From positions 1,736,001 to 1,800,000 of the forward strand of contig NZ_CP166679.1 of assembly GCF_041320605.1 (NCBI RefSeq): 64,000 bases of DNA, in the 5' to 3' direction. The notes under the pieces are model-generated. The model ran no database searches. It was not told the origin of the DNA and was given only the letters and a program-made list of their open reading frames with translations. Both the position numbers and the translations under genes were made by a program. This document shows, in pieces, positions 43,867-53,667 of the stretch. This stretch comes from Arenibacter antarcticus. Its GTDB lineage: Bacteria > Bacteroidota > Bacteroidia > Flavobacteriales > Flavobacteriaceae. The stretch's first letter is position 1, and the number at the start of each line of letters is the position of its first letter.

Positions 43867-44976
43867 TTATTTAAAAACAGAATTGTAAGAATTTAAAATA
43901 CTATCCAAACTTGTGGGCTGTGGTATAATTTGTAGCCCTGGTCTTGCTTTCCCAAGCCCGTTAGCCAATAACTGTACTCCTTCTTCTAATCCCTCAATTA
44001 CAGATAGGCCATTTACGGCCGCCTTTACTGTAATCGATTTCGGTACCAAGGTGTCCCCTTGAACCAGATATACAAAATTATTTCCTTGTTGTTCGTAGGT
44101 AGATAGTGTTGGAACCACTAGAACGTCCTTCATTTTGTTCGGAAGGATAATGCTACCACTACTCCCGTTTCGCAATAGGCCTTTTGGATTGGGAAAGGTA
44201 GCCCTGAAACTAACTGTGCCTGTATTTGGGTTAACCTCGCCACTAATCGTTTCTATTTTTCCTTTATGTTCATAAACCGATCCATCTGCTAGAATCAATT
44301 GCACCTCTGGCATGTTTTGTGCCTTTTCATTCATAGAATTACCCTCAACCTCCCTTAGGAATCCCAAAAGGTCCTTTTCGTTCATAGAGAAAAAGGCATA
44401 TACCTGCTCTATACTAGATATTGTGGTCAATGGAACTGCATCTTGGGCGCTTATCAAATTTCCTTTTCTAAAGGGTATTGATCCTACTACACCGTTTACT
44501 GGACTTTTTATTTGGGCGTAATCTATGTTAGCCACTATACTTTGGTAATTGCTTTTGGCTTGCTCTAGATTTGCATTTGCCGTTGCCAATTGTACGCTGC
44601 TGATAATATTTTTTTCTACCAAGGGGCGTAATTTATCTACTTCTACCTGCGCGGAATTTATCCGTGCCTTAGCGGCACCTGCATCTTGGGATAAGGATTG
44701 GGTCTCCAAGGTGAAGAGCAACTGTCCTTTTCTTACTTGTTGCCCTGCATCTACCAATACCTCTTGGATATATCCAGCTACCTTTGCGCGGACCTTACTA
44801 TTTACCAGCCCCTCTATACTTGCTGGAAATTTGGTGAAATTATCCACAGTTCTTTTTTCAACTTTTATGGTTGGGTAAGGGGTTGCTGATGTAGCTTGCC
44901 CGGAAGGAGCCTTTTCTCCACAACCAATAAAAAGGGTAATGGTAAGGGCAACGGGAATTAATAGGAATCTTTTCAT
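43867..44976 (-). CDS. RND efflux periplasmic adaptor (membrane fusion protein)
   Basis: 369 residues. Lipobox LFIGC (Cys19) makes it a lipoprotein. Lipoyl-like halves are seen in KVRAKVAGYIQEVLVDAGQQVRKGQLL and YAQIKSPVNGVVGSIPFRKGNLI, with the coiled-coil hairpin between, and a C-terminal barrel. It links permease and outer-membrane duct. Its start overlaps the regulator's stop (ATGA), so the two are coupled. Confidence 0.95.
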   Translation of the reverse strand: MKRFLLIPVALTITLFIGCGEKAPSGQATSATPYPTIKVEKRTVDNFTKFPASIEGLVNSKVRAKVAGYIQEVLVDAGQQVRKGQLLFTLETQSLSQDAGAAKARINSAQVEVDKLRPLVEKNIISSVQLATANANLEQAKSNYQSIVANIDYAQIKSPVNGVVGSIPFRKGNLISAQDAVPLTTISSIEQVYAFFSMNEKDLLGFLREVEGNSMNEKAQNMPEVQLILADGSVYEHKGKIETISGEVNPNTGTVSFRATFPNPKGLLRNGSSGSIILPNKMKDVLVVPTLSTYEQQGNNFVYLVQGDTLVPKSITVKAAVNGLSVIEGLEEGVQLLANGLGKARPGLQIIPQPTSLDSILNSYNSVFK

Positions 44977-45476
44977 AGGGAATTAAGGTTAGCAGTATTT
45001 TTTAAATTTTCTTGGAGTTGTTTTAGGTTCTGTATGAAATCACCTACGAACTTGGCATACGTTTTTGTGTAATGAAGTCCCGGCATATCCTCATGATGGA
45101 CCTCACTATTTTTTAGCATATTTTTCTTGAATTCGTAGACCTTCAAGTGCATTTTTTTTTCTGTTTCCCACTGCTCTATTTTCTTTTCCAACTGATCCAG
45201 AATGTCGTTTGGGGAAACCTTGAAATAGCGTTTTCGCTCTCCAGGCTTGGTAAAGTATACGATTCGCCCAGAGGCTTGCAGTAGCTGTAAGTTAGTGGAA
45301 ATTGAGCTTTTGCTGGCATCAAGACCTTCAACAAATTCATCAAATGATATGCCCTCTTGATCGGTAAGAATCATCATAGAGAATATTCTTGCGGCAAGAG
45401 GCGATAGTATTTTGTTATTTTCAAAATATACCCCTAGTTCTTCTATAAGCTGATTTCTTTGTAGGTCAGATCCCAA
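44973..45476 (-). CDS. GbsR/MarR-type transcriptional regulator of the efflux operon
   Basis: 167 residues. A winged HTH is seen in ISFDEFVEGLDASKSSISTNLQLLQASGRIVYF, followed by a long C-terminal helix pair (KKIEQWETEKKMHLKVYEFKKNML). GbsR/MarR proteins are dimeric repressors relieved by small ligands. It is the first gene of the RND operon, and an inverted repeat overlaps its promoter, which suggests autoregulation and ligand-induced efflux. Confidence 0.9.
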   Translation of the reverse strand: MGSDLQRNQLIEELGVYFENNKILSPLAARIFSMMILTDQEGISFDEFVEGLDASKSSISTNLQLLQASGRIVYFTKPGERKRYFKVSPNDILDQLEKKIEQWETEKKMHLKVYEFKKNMLKNSEVHHEDMPGLHYTKTYAKFVGDFIQNLKQLQENLKNTANLNSL

Positions 45477-45501
45477 ATCTTTAAAATATAAATTAGTTTA
45501 G

Positions 45502-45536
45502 CAAACATAGGATTGGTTCTGAATAATGCGAACCAA
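45502..45536 (-). promoter_or_regulatory. Promoter and candidate operator of the efflux operon
   Basis: On the minus strand TATGTTTG (45502-45509) is a perfect -7 box 26 nt before the regulator ATG. A 7-bp inverted repeat TTGGTTC-N10-GAACCAA (45513-45519 with 45530-45536) covers the spacer and the -33 position, where a bound repressor would block RNA polymerase. The -33 triplet itself is TCG. Confidence 0.55.
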
Positions 45537-45591
45537 GGAAGCGTTAATTTTAAGTTAAATAAATTAGATGATCTTAATTCACGATTGCGAA

Positions 45592-45987
45592 TTATCTGGC
45601 CATGACGCCATCGAGCTCCATAACGGGAAGGGTTATAAAATTATCTTCTTTGATTGAGTTTTTCTCAAACACAAACCGTTTTTCATACAGTTTATTATCG
45701 GCGAAATAAGTCACAAAAAATTCGTTGGTAAAAGCTAGTATCTCTTCTTGTAATACTTCTATTCTTTTAGAACTTTTTGCGGGTATATCGCCTAGACCAT
45801 GTCTCATTGTAGAGGTTTTTTGGTCTCCTTTATATCCTGTTGATACTGCAATTACAGTTTCAATAGGAGTGTCCCTATTATTTATAATATAGGTATTCCA
45901 ATTTTTTTCCAAGAATTCCTCGTTCCACTCATGAACTGCTGCCAGATGTACGTCTTTTACAAGGGGAATTTCTATATCCTTTTTCAC
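45592..45987 (-). CDS. Conserved flavobacterial protein of unknown function
   Basis: 131 residues, no signal peptide or membrane span. It has an Ig-like strand pattern (NWNTYIINNRDTPIETVIAVSTGYKGDQ, AKSSKRIEVLQEEI). Such genes sit next to pheS in several flavobacteria and are sometimes wrongly labelled as a PheS subunit. I see no catalytic motif. It lies 62 bp downstream of pheS on the same strand. Confidence 0.75.
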   Translation of the reverse strand: MKKDIEIPLVKDVHLAAVHEWNEEFLEKNWNTYIINNRDTPIETVIAVSTGYKGDQKTSTMRHGLGDIPAKSSKRIEVLQEEILAFTNEFFVTYFADNKLYEKRFVFEKNSIKEDNFITLPVMELDGVMAR

Positions 45988-46048
45988 TTTAGATAACTTT
46001 TTTGTTTACACGAAGCTATAATGGATCATTAAACCGACTGAAATACAA

Positions 46049-47068
46049 TTAAAGAGCGCTTTTAAATTGCTCCAAGAATCTAAGGTCGTTTTCACTCAGG
46101 AGTCTAATATCCGAAATCTGGTGCAAGAGCAATGCAATACGGTCTATCCCCATACCGAAAGCGAATCCCGAATACTCATTGGCATCGATCCCGCAATTGG
46201 TAAGGACATTGGGATCTACCATACCACATCCCATTATTTCTAACCAGCCAGTACCTTTGGTCATTTTATAATCGGTTTCTGTTTCTAGGCCCCAATAAAC
46301 ATCTACCTCTGCACTAGGTTCAGTAAATGGGAAATAGGAGGGGCGTAACCGGATTTTTGATTTTCCGAAAAGTTCCGTGGTAAAGAATTGTAAGGTCTGT
46401 TTTAGATCTGCAAAAGAGACATCTTTGTCTATATAGAGTCCTTCTACTTGATGAAAGAAACAATGAGATCTAGCCGAAATAGCTTCATTCCTATATACCC
46501 TTCCTGGAGATATAGTCCTGATCGGCGGCTTGTTGTTTTCCATATACCTTACCTGAACCGAAGAGGTGTGGGTCCGCAATAAAATATCTGGGTCGGTCTG
46601 AATAAAAAACGTATCCTGCATATCCCTTGCTGGGTGGTATTCTGGAAGGTTCAAGGCCGTAAAGTTATGCCAATCGTCCTCAATTTCAGGACCTTCAGAT
46701 ACGTTGAACCCAATTCTGGAAAAGATCTCGATTATCTGATTTTTAACGATGGAAATTGGATGCCTGGAACCGAGGTTTAGGGGTTCTCCAGGTCTAGTAA
46801 GGTCGCCGTAAACTCCATGGAGAACTTTTTCATTTTCCAAAGCTTGTTTTAAGGTATTTACCTTCTCGGTGGCAACGGTCTTAAGTTGATTTACGATTTG
46901 CCCGAACTCCTTTTTCTGTTCGTTGGGAACGTTTTTAAAGTCTGAAAAAAAATGATTGAACAATCCCTTTTTTCCCAAATATTTAATTCTGAAAGTCTCA
47001 ATGGCTTCCTTATCGGTGGAAGTAAATTTCTCTACTTCCAATATATGTTCCCTTATCTGATTTATCAT
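46049..47068 (-). CDS. pheS: Phenylalanine-tRNA ligase alpha subunit
   Basis: 339 residues. N-terminal coiled coil (about 1-85), then class II motifs: GSRHPISIVKNQIIEIFSRIGF (motif 1), RVYRNEAISARSHCFFHQVEGLYID (motif 2), and GFAFGMGIDRIALLLH (motif 3). It charges tRNA-Phe with PheT, which is not in the window. The start ATG at 47068 gives the normal length. Confidence 0.97.
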   Translation of the reverse strand: MINQIREHILEVEKFTSTDKEAIETFRIKYLGKKGLFNHFFSDFKNVPNEQKKEFGQIVNQLKTVATEKVNTLKQALENEKVLHGVYGDLTRPGEPLNLGSRHPISIVKNQIIEIFSRIGFNVSEGPEIEDDWHNFTALNLPEYHPARDMQDTFFIQTDPDILLRTHTSSVQVRYMENNKPPIRTISPGRVYRNEAISARSHCFFHQVEGLYIDKDVSFADLKQTLQFFTTELFGKSKIRLRPSYFPFTEPSAEVDVYWGLETETDYKMTKGTGWLEIMGCGMVDPNVLTNCGIDANEYSGFAFGMGIDRIALLLHQISDIRLLSENDLRFLEQFKSAL

Positions 47069-47228
47069 GGTACTTTTATGGCTTGGATTTCCACCAAAAA
47101 TTGAGCCGCAAATTTAAAACTTTTATACCAAGGGACGAACAGATTTTGTTGAAATAAACATGTTGGTCCGTTTTATTGTGAAGAATGGGCTTTTAAGTAA
47201 TTCCTACTTTGTAATAATAGGACGGAAA

Positions 47229-47858
47229 TTAATCCAAGCGATAGATTTCCATGATATTGTTTAGAATACCTTTAAAATCTATTTCAAGGTCTACCAGTTT
47301 TCCCGTGTTTATATCGAAAACCCAACCATGTACAATTAGTTCACGATCCCTAACGGCTCTTTGAACTGCAGCAGTCTTTATAAGGTTAATACACTGTTCT
47401 TGTACATTGAGCTCTACCAATCGGTCATATTTCTTATTTTCGTCCTCAATGGCATTCAATTGGCTTCTGTGTTGCCTATAAACATCCCTTATATTACGTA
47501 GCCAAGGATTTAAAATTCCCATATCGGCAGATTGCATGGCTGCTTTTACACCACCACATGAATAGTGTCCGCAAACAACAATGTGCTTTACTTTTAAATG
47601 GTCTACCGCATAATTTACCACAGACATGACGTTTAGATCTATACTGATGACCATGTTGGCAATGTTGCGATGCACAAAGACCTCCCCGGGACCAAATCCC
47701 ATAAGTTCCTCGGCGGTAACCCTACTATCCGAACATCCAATATAAAGTATCTCTGGATTTTGGCCTTTCCCCAGATCCTGAAAAAAGTTTGGATTGACTT
47801 CCATTTTATCCTTTATCCACTGTTCGTTGTTTTTGAAAACTTTATCTAGGCTATCCAT
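47229..47858 (-). CDS. can: Beta-class carbonic anhydrase
   Basis: 209 residues. Zinc ligands and the Asp-Arg dyad are in YIGCSDSRVTAEELMG, with the His and second Cys in HIVVCGHYSCGGVKAAM. It interconverts CO2 and bicarbonate, probably in the cytoplasm since no signal peptide is present. It is a single gene on the minus strand. Confidence 0.95.
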   Translation of the reverse strand: MDSLDKVFKNNEQWIKDKMEVNPNFFQDLGKGQNPEILYIGCSDSRVTAEELMGFGPGEVFVHRNIANMVISIDLNVMSVVNYAVDHLKVKHIVVCGHYSCGGVKAAMQSADMGILNPWLRNIRDVYRQHRSQLNAIEDENKKYDRLVELNVQEQCINLIKTAAVQRAVRDRELIVHGWVFDINTGKLVDLEIDFKGILNNIMEIYRLD

Positions 47859-48169
47859 CTGTAGTATTTAGTACGCTGCTTAATGATTAAGTGGGATGTA
47901 GTAATAGCTGTAATTGTTTTTTTTTGATTACTATTTCCGCGGGGAAAGATAATTATAAAATAACAGGAATTTTTGCATTTTCATCGGTTTTTTTTGATGA
48001 AAATTAAGAATCTATTCCTATTTCACTGGTGATGCTGGGCTATAGTGTGGCTGAAAGACTATTGAATCGCCTTTTCTTAACTATCTACAAAGGTTTGTTG
48101 ATACCCTTATCATAAAGTATTAAAGGTGCTAATTAGGGAGTAGGGATAGTATACAGGAACTAAAGGAGT
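47859..48169. other. Gene-free stretch between can and the Bat operon
   Basis: No gene or RNA is recognised. There is a 9-bp hairpin around a T-run (47977-47985 with 47996-48004) but no T-run after it, so it is not a standard terminator. Confidence 0.5.
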
Positions 48170-48928
48170 TTAGAAATCTTTGAGTTCTTTTATATCATTG
48201 GCCAATAACCATCCGGTTTTCCCATCTGCTATTTCAATCTTTTTCCAATCGTTCAATTGGTCAACTACCTTGACTTTAGTGCCCGCATGCAAATTAAATA
48301 TAAGCTGACTCCTGTTGTTGGGTTCGGAATTAATAGGGGCTTGTTCCGCAAATACGACAGCAGGTCGATCAGTTTTGAATTTATCGTACTGTACGTAGGC
48401 AAGGGCGGCGGCACATAACGTGAACACCAGAAAAACAAGGCTACTGATAAAAGCGATACGCTTTTGGGTAGAAAATCTGAAATAGTAAAAACTAATATAG
48501 AAACCCACAAATAATATCATGAACACCACCGCAATATAGGCCCATTGGTCAAAGGTAAGGAAGCTGGTAACCTTATTGATCAATTTGGTGACCGCAGATT
48601 GGGGGAGTGGCTCAATGGCATCCAAGGTCATATTCCTGGCAAAGTTCAGGTTGTTTAAAATATCTTGGTCGTAGGGCTTTAACAACAAGGCTTTTTCGTA
48701 ATAATAGATACTGGGTGCAATGTCGTTTAGTTTGTAATAAGTGTTTCCAAGATTAAAATACAAGGCAGCGGAATGCTCCCCATTATCCAATATTTTAAGA
48801 TAGTTGTCCGCCGCCTTCTGATATTCCCCGTCATTATAAAAAGTGGTGGCTTCCTCAAAAAGTTGTTGGTTCTGGGCGTATCCCAAAGCACTTATGGTAA
48901 AGAAAAGAACAGTTAATAAACGTACCAT
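48170..48928 (-). CDS. batE: BatE: TPR protein with C-terminal SH3 domain
   Basis: 252 residues. Signal peptide (LTVLFFTISALGYAQ), TPR repeats (GEYQKAADNYLKILDNGEHSAALYFNLGNTYYKL and next), two membrane segments (about 130-195) and a bacterial SH3 domain (NLHAGTKVKVVDQLNDWKKIEIADGKTGWLLANDI). It is the last gene of the moxR/Bat operon, 3 bp after BatD. Bat proteins aid oxygen and stress tolerance; the SH3 may bind peptidoglycan. Confidence 0.88.
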   Translation of the reverse strand: MVRLLTVLFFTISALGYAQNQQLFEEATTFYNDGEYQKAADNYLKILDNGEHSAALYFNLGNTYYKLNDIAPSIYYYEKALLLKPYDQDILNNLNFARNMTLDAIEPLPQSAVTKLINKVTSFLTFDQWAYIAVVFMILFVGFYISFYYFRFSTQKRIAFISSLVFLVFTLCAAALAYVQYDKFKTDRPAVVFAEQAPINSEPNNRSQLIFNLHAGTKVKVVDQLNDWKKIEIADGKTGWLLANDIKELKDF

Positions 48929-48931
48929 AAC

Positions 48932-50725
48932 TTAAATTTGTTTATCCAATTGTGAAATAACCTCACTGGCCTTATTGTAATCTTGTTGCATTTGTACCTC
49001 GGAAAACGGACTGTATCTTGCCATTTCGCAATTTTCTAGTAGTCCGATAAATCCATTTTTCGTTGTTTCCTCTGCATTTTTTTCTTGTAAAATAGTAGCG
49101 ATCTTGTCCTTGCTAAACTCTGAAGTCTCTATCTTAAGTTTTGCCTTTAAGTAATTGTGCAGTGCCTTCTCCAGTGCTACATAAAAGGAATCTTTGGACC
49201 CAAGAGCCTTTTTGGCCGCTGAAAGATACTTTTTGGCCAGTTTATTGGCCCTTTTAATCTTATTGCCTTCTACATCACTGGCGATGGCTTCCCGTTTTTT
49301 ACCAAAAATGATGGCTAGAGGTATCAGTGCCAAAGGAAGTAGCCACCACATAAAAAAGGTGGTTGAACCGAAAAAATGATTGGTGCTAATAGTTGATAAA
49401 TTGGAATGTAATTTATTAAAGACAAATTGGTCTGCTGTTGTTACAACAAGCTGTTTGTTGTTGCTGTTTAATCCTTGTGTGGTTACTGCACCACTTGTAG
49501 GGCCCTCCAATACGTTGATCATAACTTCCTTGGAACTAAGGGTGTGATATTTCTTTGTATTGGGATTAAAATAACTGAACGATATGCTGGGAATGGGGTA
49601 TTTTCCCCTAAAAGTAGGCACTACTGTATAGCTGTTCATTACTTTTCCCTCCATTCCCGAAAGGTTGGTGCGTACGCTTTCACTATATTCTGGATCATAG
49701 ACCTCCAAGGAATTCGGGAGGTTTAATTTGGGAATTTCAAATAGTTTTAGGTTTCCTTTTCCATTAATACTGACTACTGCCTGAAGGGACTCCGAAGCAT
49801 TCAAATGGGTTTTACTCGGTGTTACAAAAAAGTCGAATTCCCCCACGGCACCACTAAAATCTGCGGGTTTGCCTTCTGTAGGGAGTGGTTTTACGGTTAA
49901 GGTTTTTTTACCTGCGGAAACTGTCTTGTTGGTCTGTGCCAATATTCTTCCTCCAAAAAAATCACGTTTGTTGGTAGGTACCTGTAAGCTAACGTCCAAA
50001 GACAGGGGTTCTAGCTCCAGTTCTCCGGTTTTTTGTGGATATAACACTACTCGCTTTAGGATTACCGATCTATACGGTTTTCCGTCGTAGGTGGCGTTCT
50101 CAATGTTGTATTTGGTTACCGGAATGTCCTGGCTCCAAAAGTTGTTGTACTTGGGGTTGTCCAGAGCCCTGAAATTGGTGACATCTATGGTTGGGCTGGC
50201 ATAAAGCTTGTAAACAACAGTAACAGCCTCATTTAAATAAGGGCTGGTTTTGGAGATCTCTGCAACCAAATGTAAACTTTCATCAGCTACGTCATCCACC
50301 GTCCTTTCTCCGTCCGGTCGCTCTACTGAAGCGGTTACTTCTACCTCTTTGGGAAGGGATTTATAGGTGGTGCCCTTAATGACTATAGTGGCTTGGGAAA
50401 TCGTGAACTTGCCCCTTGCTGTTGGAGCCAAGGTATAACTATACGTTTTGGAAAAGCTTCTCACGCCATTGATCCAAGAGGAGCTAATGGATTGCGAAGG
50501 TCCCATAAGTACTCTAAACCCATTAAAGTCAGGGGGATTAAAGTTGTCACCATCCTTGTTCATGGTAAAGTCTACCCGAAGTCTTTCGTTGATGCCCAGT
50601 TTGTCCTTGCTGAGCTCCATTTCAAAAGTCACCGATTCATCATCGTTCTGGGCATTGAGGGTAATGGCCATGAACAATACTACTACAAGCGATATGTATC
50701 TTTTTAACTGCACTGTTATTACCAA
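48932..50725 (-). CDS. batD: BatD family protein
   Basis: 597 residues. A signal peptide (LVVVLFMAITLNAQ) precedes Ig-like strands of the BatD domain (VTFEMELSKDKLGINERLRVDFTMN; LSLDVSLQVPTNKRDFFGGRI). A membrane segment (about 455-475) is followed by a cytoplasmic helical tail with KALHNYLKAKLKIETSEFSKDKI. BatD is required for aerotolerance in Bacteroides. It overlaps BatC by 7 bp. Confidence 0.9.
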   Translation of the reverse strand: MVITVQLKRYISLVVVLFMAITLNAQNDDESVTFEMELSKDKLGINERLRVDFTMNKDGDNFNPPDFNGFRVLMGPSQSISSSWINGVRSFSKTYSYTLAPTARGKFTISQATIVIKGTTYKSLPKEVEVTASVERPDGERTVDDVADESLHLVAEISKTSPYLNEAVTVVYKLYASPTIDVTNFRALDNPKYNNFWSQDIPVTKYNIENATYDGKPYRSVILKRVVLYPQKTGELELEPLSLDVSLQVPTNKRDFFGGRILAQTNKTVSAGKKTLTVKPLPTEGKPADFSGAVGEFDFFVTPSKTHLNASESLQAVVSINGKGNLKLFEIPKLNLPNSLEVYDPEYSESVRTNLSGMEGKVMNSYTVVPTFRGKYPIPSISFSYFNPNTKKYHTLSSKEVMINVLEGPTSGAVTTQGLNSNNKQLVVTTADQFVFNKLHSNLSTISTNHFFGSTTFFMWWLLPLALIPLAIIFGKKREAIASDVEGNKIKRANKLAKKYLSAAKKALGSKDSFYVALEKALHNYLKAKLKIETSEFSKDKIATILQEKNAEETTKNGFIGLLENCEMARYSPFSEVQMQQDYNKASEVISQLDKQI

Positions 50726-51564
50726 TCTTTTTCGTTTTTAACTTTTGGGCCTTTTATATTTTGGGCATCTATTTTTTCCTGAACCTTCTTCTCTTCATTC
50801 TGCATGGCGTCTAGCAAATTTTTCACTTGCTGTGGGGATAATTGGTTTGGCCTTGGTTGCTGTTGCTCTTGTTGGTCGCCCTTTTCCGGTTGTTTTTCCT
50901 TTTCGTCTTTTTTATCACCATCCCCTTCCTTATTGTCCTCTTTCTCTTCTTCGCCCTGATCGCCTTTTTCTTCTTCTTTATCTTTATTGTCCTCTTGGTC
51001 TTGCTCGCCTTCCTTTTTGTCTTGGTTTTGATCCTCCTGATCCTCCTGATCCTTCTTGTCTTTTTGGTCTTGCTCGTCTTTATTCTGGTCGTTTTGCTGC
51101 TCTTCCTGTTGTTTTTTTAGCATTTCCTTGGCCAGCGCTAAGTTGTAACGGGTCTCTTCATCAGTAGGGTCGTTCCGCAAGGCTTCCTTATATCCATCTA
51201 CTGCTTTCTGATATTCCCTGTTCTTCATAAACACATTTCCCATATTGTGGTAGGCCCTGTGTTTGTCCGCTTTGTCGGTGGCGTTCTCGGCAGCTTGTTT
51301 ATACCTGCCAAATGCCTCGCTATACGTTTCGTTCTTATAATAAGCATTGCCCAAATTATAAGGGGCAATACTGTTATTGGTATTTTCGGAAATTGCCTTT
51401 CGATAACTGGCCTCGGCATTCACAAAATCATTTTCATCCAATTTCTTATTGCCTTCCCAGGTATAAGTGGTTGCTTTTTTAATAGATTTCTGGGTTTTCT
51501 TATCTACCACTTGGGCATGGCCAAGATACCCGATCAACATAATGATGCATATTATCCTCTTCAT
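50719..51564 (-). CDS. batC: BatC: TPR protein with long charged tail
   Basis: 281 residues. Signal peptide, then two to three TPR units (SIAPYNLGNAYYKNETYSEA; HRAYHNMGNVFMKNREYQKAV). From about residue 155 to 250 the chain is almost only Gln, Asp, Glu, Lys and Asn, an unstructured charged segment. It ends with a conserved LSPQQVKNLLDAMQNEEKKVQ block. The role is in the periplasmic/inner-membrane Bat complex. Its start is 10 bp after BatB. Confidence 0.88.
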   Translation of the reverse strand: MKRIICIIMLIGYLGHAQVVDKKTQKSIKKATTYTWEGNKKLDENDFVNAEASYRKAISENTNNSIAPYNLGNAYYKNETYSEAFGRYKQAAENATDKADKHRAYHNMGNVFMKNREYQKAVDGYKEALRNDPTDEETRYNLALAKEMLKKQQEEQQNDQNKDEQDQKDKKDQEDQEDQNQDKKEGEQDQEDNKDKEEEKGDQGEEEKEDNKEGDGDKKDEKEKQPEKGDQQEQQQPRPNQLSPQQVKNLLDAMQNEEKKVQEKIDAQNIKGPKVKNEKDW

Positions 51565-51574
51565 ATCCCTTTAT

Positions 51575-52612
51575 TTATCGCTCATTAAAAAGATTCAATT
51601 TTTTCAGCCACTTTGTTTTTCTGTCCAATACAAAAACGTCTAAAAATAAGAATAAAAGTCCCGCTCCCAAAAACCATTGGAACTGATCTTTGTATTCGGC
51701 AAATTGTTTGGCTTCAAATTCCGTTTTATCTATTCTGTCCAATTGCTCTTTTATGAACGTAACTGCTTCTTCGGTATTTTCTCCGTTAATGTATTCGCCG
51801 TTTCCTTCACTGGCTATATCTTTCAAGGTTTTTTCGTTCATTTTGGTAATGACCACCTCTCCTTGTCGGTCCCTTTTAAGGCTCTCTACAATTCCATTTC
51901 TCTTTAAAGGAATAGGCGCTCCTTTTTCATTTCCTACCCCGATGGTGAAGATTCGTATCCCTTCATTGGTCGCGTTTTCCACACTTTGGGAAATACTTCC
52001 CTCGGAATGATCTTCTCCATCTGAGATAATAAAAAGCACCCTATTCGTCTGTTCCTCATTATCAAAAAAGGTGGTTGCCAAATTAATCGCCTGATCTATA
52101 GCTGTTCCTTGGGAAGAAAGCATATCGGTATTCATATTTTGTAGGAACATTTTGGCGGCCCCATAATCTGTTGTTATAGGCAATTGTGGGAATGCCTGCC
52201 CCGCGTAGGCTATAATCCCAATACGATCGCTAGCCAGCTGATTTATGATTTCGGAAACCAGTCGTTTTGCCTTTTCAAGTCTGTTGGGGGCAATGTCCTC
52301 TGCCAACATGCTTTTGGAGACATCTACCGCAAATACAATATCTACGCCCTCTCTTTTTACCGTTTCCAATTTGGTACCCATCTTGGGGTTCACCAAGGCA
52401 AGGGTCAGGAATGCTACTCCCAATAAGAGAAGTATTAATTTTAAAGTCGACTTAAAATTCGATTTTTCGGGAGTCAATTGCTTTAGAAGGGAGAGGTCTG
52501 CAAATTTTCTTTGTGTTCTCTTTTTCCAAATTTGAAGCAATACAAAAAGTACGATCATCACGGGAATGATGAACAACAGGTATAAATATGTTTTTTCGTC
52601 TAATTGGATCAT
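51575..52612 (-). CDS. batB: BatB: von Willebrand factor A membrane protein
   Basis: 345 residues. Two N-terminal membrane segments, a VWA domain with the MIDAS motif FAVDVSKSMLAED and FIISDGEDHSEG, and a C-terminal membrane segment (FLGAGLLFLFLDVFVL). It lies after BatA in the operon. VWA domains bind partners through a metal ion; the partners are probably the other Bat proteins and the MoxR ATPase. Confidence 0.92.
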   Translation of the reverse strand: MIQLDEKTYLYLLFIIPVMIVLFVLLQIWKKRTQRKFADLSLLKQLTPEKSNFKSTLKLILLLLGVAFLTLALVNPKMGTKLETVKREGVDIVFAVDVSKSMLAEDIAPNRLEKAKRLVSEIINQLASDRIGIIAYAGQAFPQLPITTDYGAAKMFLQNMNTDMLSSQGTAIDQAINLATTFFDNEEQTNRVLFIISDGEDHSEGSISQSVENATNEGIRIFTIGVGNEKGAPIPLKRNGIVESLKRDRQGEVVITKMNEKTLKDIASEGNGEYINGENTEEAVTFIKEQLDRIDKTEFEAKQFAEYKDQFQWFLGAGLLFLFLDVFVLDRKTKWLKKLNLFNER

Positions 52613-52668
52613 GTTGCTTTTATCATTTGTAACTACTAGAGAATTCTCCTCTTCCTTTGCTTATGGGA

Positions 52669-53667
52669 CTATATAAAACTTCGAAACAAGGTTATCCTTG
52701 TCAACCATTCAATCAATAACAATACTCCTGCCAAATATACCCAAGGCCTAAATTTTTCTTCGTATTTGTAGTATTTAAACTCCTCTATTTCAGTTTTTTC
52801 CAATTTGTTTATTTCTTGGTATATCGCTTCCAGTTTTTTGTTGTCCGTAGCCCTAAAATATTTACCGCCTGTTGTTTCTGCTATCGATTTCAATAAAGGT
52901 TCGTCTATCTCCACGGTTTGCATTGCATACCTAAAGGAGCCGTCCGCATTATAGGAAACTGGAGACAATGCATTGCCGTTGGTCCCAATTCCGATGGTAT
53001 AGGTCTTTATGCCAAATTCTACCGCAAGATTGGCAGCGGTCTGTGGTTCAATAAATCCTGAATTGTTGACCCCATCGGTCAGTAAAATAATCACTTTACT
53101 AAGAGATTTACTGTCCTTAAGCCTGTTTACGGCGGTGGCAAGGCCCATCCCAATTGCTGTTCCATCATCTAACTGGCCGTAGGTGATATCGCTTAAGGCG
53201 TTCTTTACAATGCTCTTGTCGCTTGTAATTGGCGTTTTGGTATAACTTTCTCCGGCATATACTACCAATCCTATCCGGTCATTAGGCCTTTCGTCGATAA
53301 ACTCTGCCACTACCTTTTTTAAGGCTACCAATCTATTGGGTTTAAGATCCTTGGCCAACATACTGGAAGATACATCTATGGACATCACAATATCTATACC
53401 TTGGGTAGTCTTGGTGCGGGTAGAGATTTCTTCGGTCTGTGGTCTGGCCATGGCAATAATTATAGCCGCCAATGCTACCAAACGCAATACAAATAACAGT
53501 GGTTTTAACTTGGGTAGCACACTGTTTTTAGGAAAACCTTTTATGCTCGATAGTTTTAAAGAAGCGGATTGTTCCCTTCTTTTAAAAAAATACCAAAATA
53601 TTGCCACTGGCAGCAATAAAAAGAGCCAGAAAAACTGTGGGTTGGCAAAGGAGATATTTTCTAACAT
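52669..53667 (-). CDS. batA: BatA: von Willebrand factor A membrane protein
   Basis: 332 residues. N-terminal membrane segments, a VWA domain (MSIDVSSSMLAKDL and VIILLTDGVNNSGFIEP) and a C-terminal membrane helix (WVYLAGVLLLIEWLT). It directly abuts the preceding gene (stop at 53668). With BatB it forms the paired VWA module typical of this operon. Confidence 0.92.
   Translation of the reverse strand: MLENISFANPQFFWLFLLLPVAIFWYFFKRREQSASLKLSSIKGFPKNSVLPKLKPLLFVLRLVALAAIIIAMARPQTEEISTRTKTTQGIDIVMSIDVSSSMLAKDLKPNRLVALKKVVAEFIDERPNDRIGLVVYAGESYTKTPITSDKSIVKNALSDITYGQLDDGTAIGMGLATAVNRLKDSKSLSKVIILLTDGVNNSGFIEPQTAANLAVEFGIKTYTIGIGTNGNALSPVSYNADGSFRYAMQTVEIDEPLLKSIAETTGGKYFRATDNKKLEAIYQEINKLEKTEIEEFKYYKYEEKFRPWVYLAGVLLLIEWLTRITLFRSFI

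Noticed and set aside
50842-51120. Hydrophobic 92-codon open frame on the plus strand
   Set aside because: It is the reverse complement of the charged BatC tail; the leucine/valine-rich translation is an artefact of that composition.
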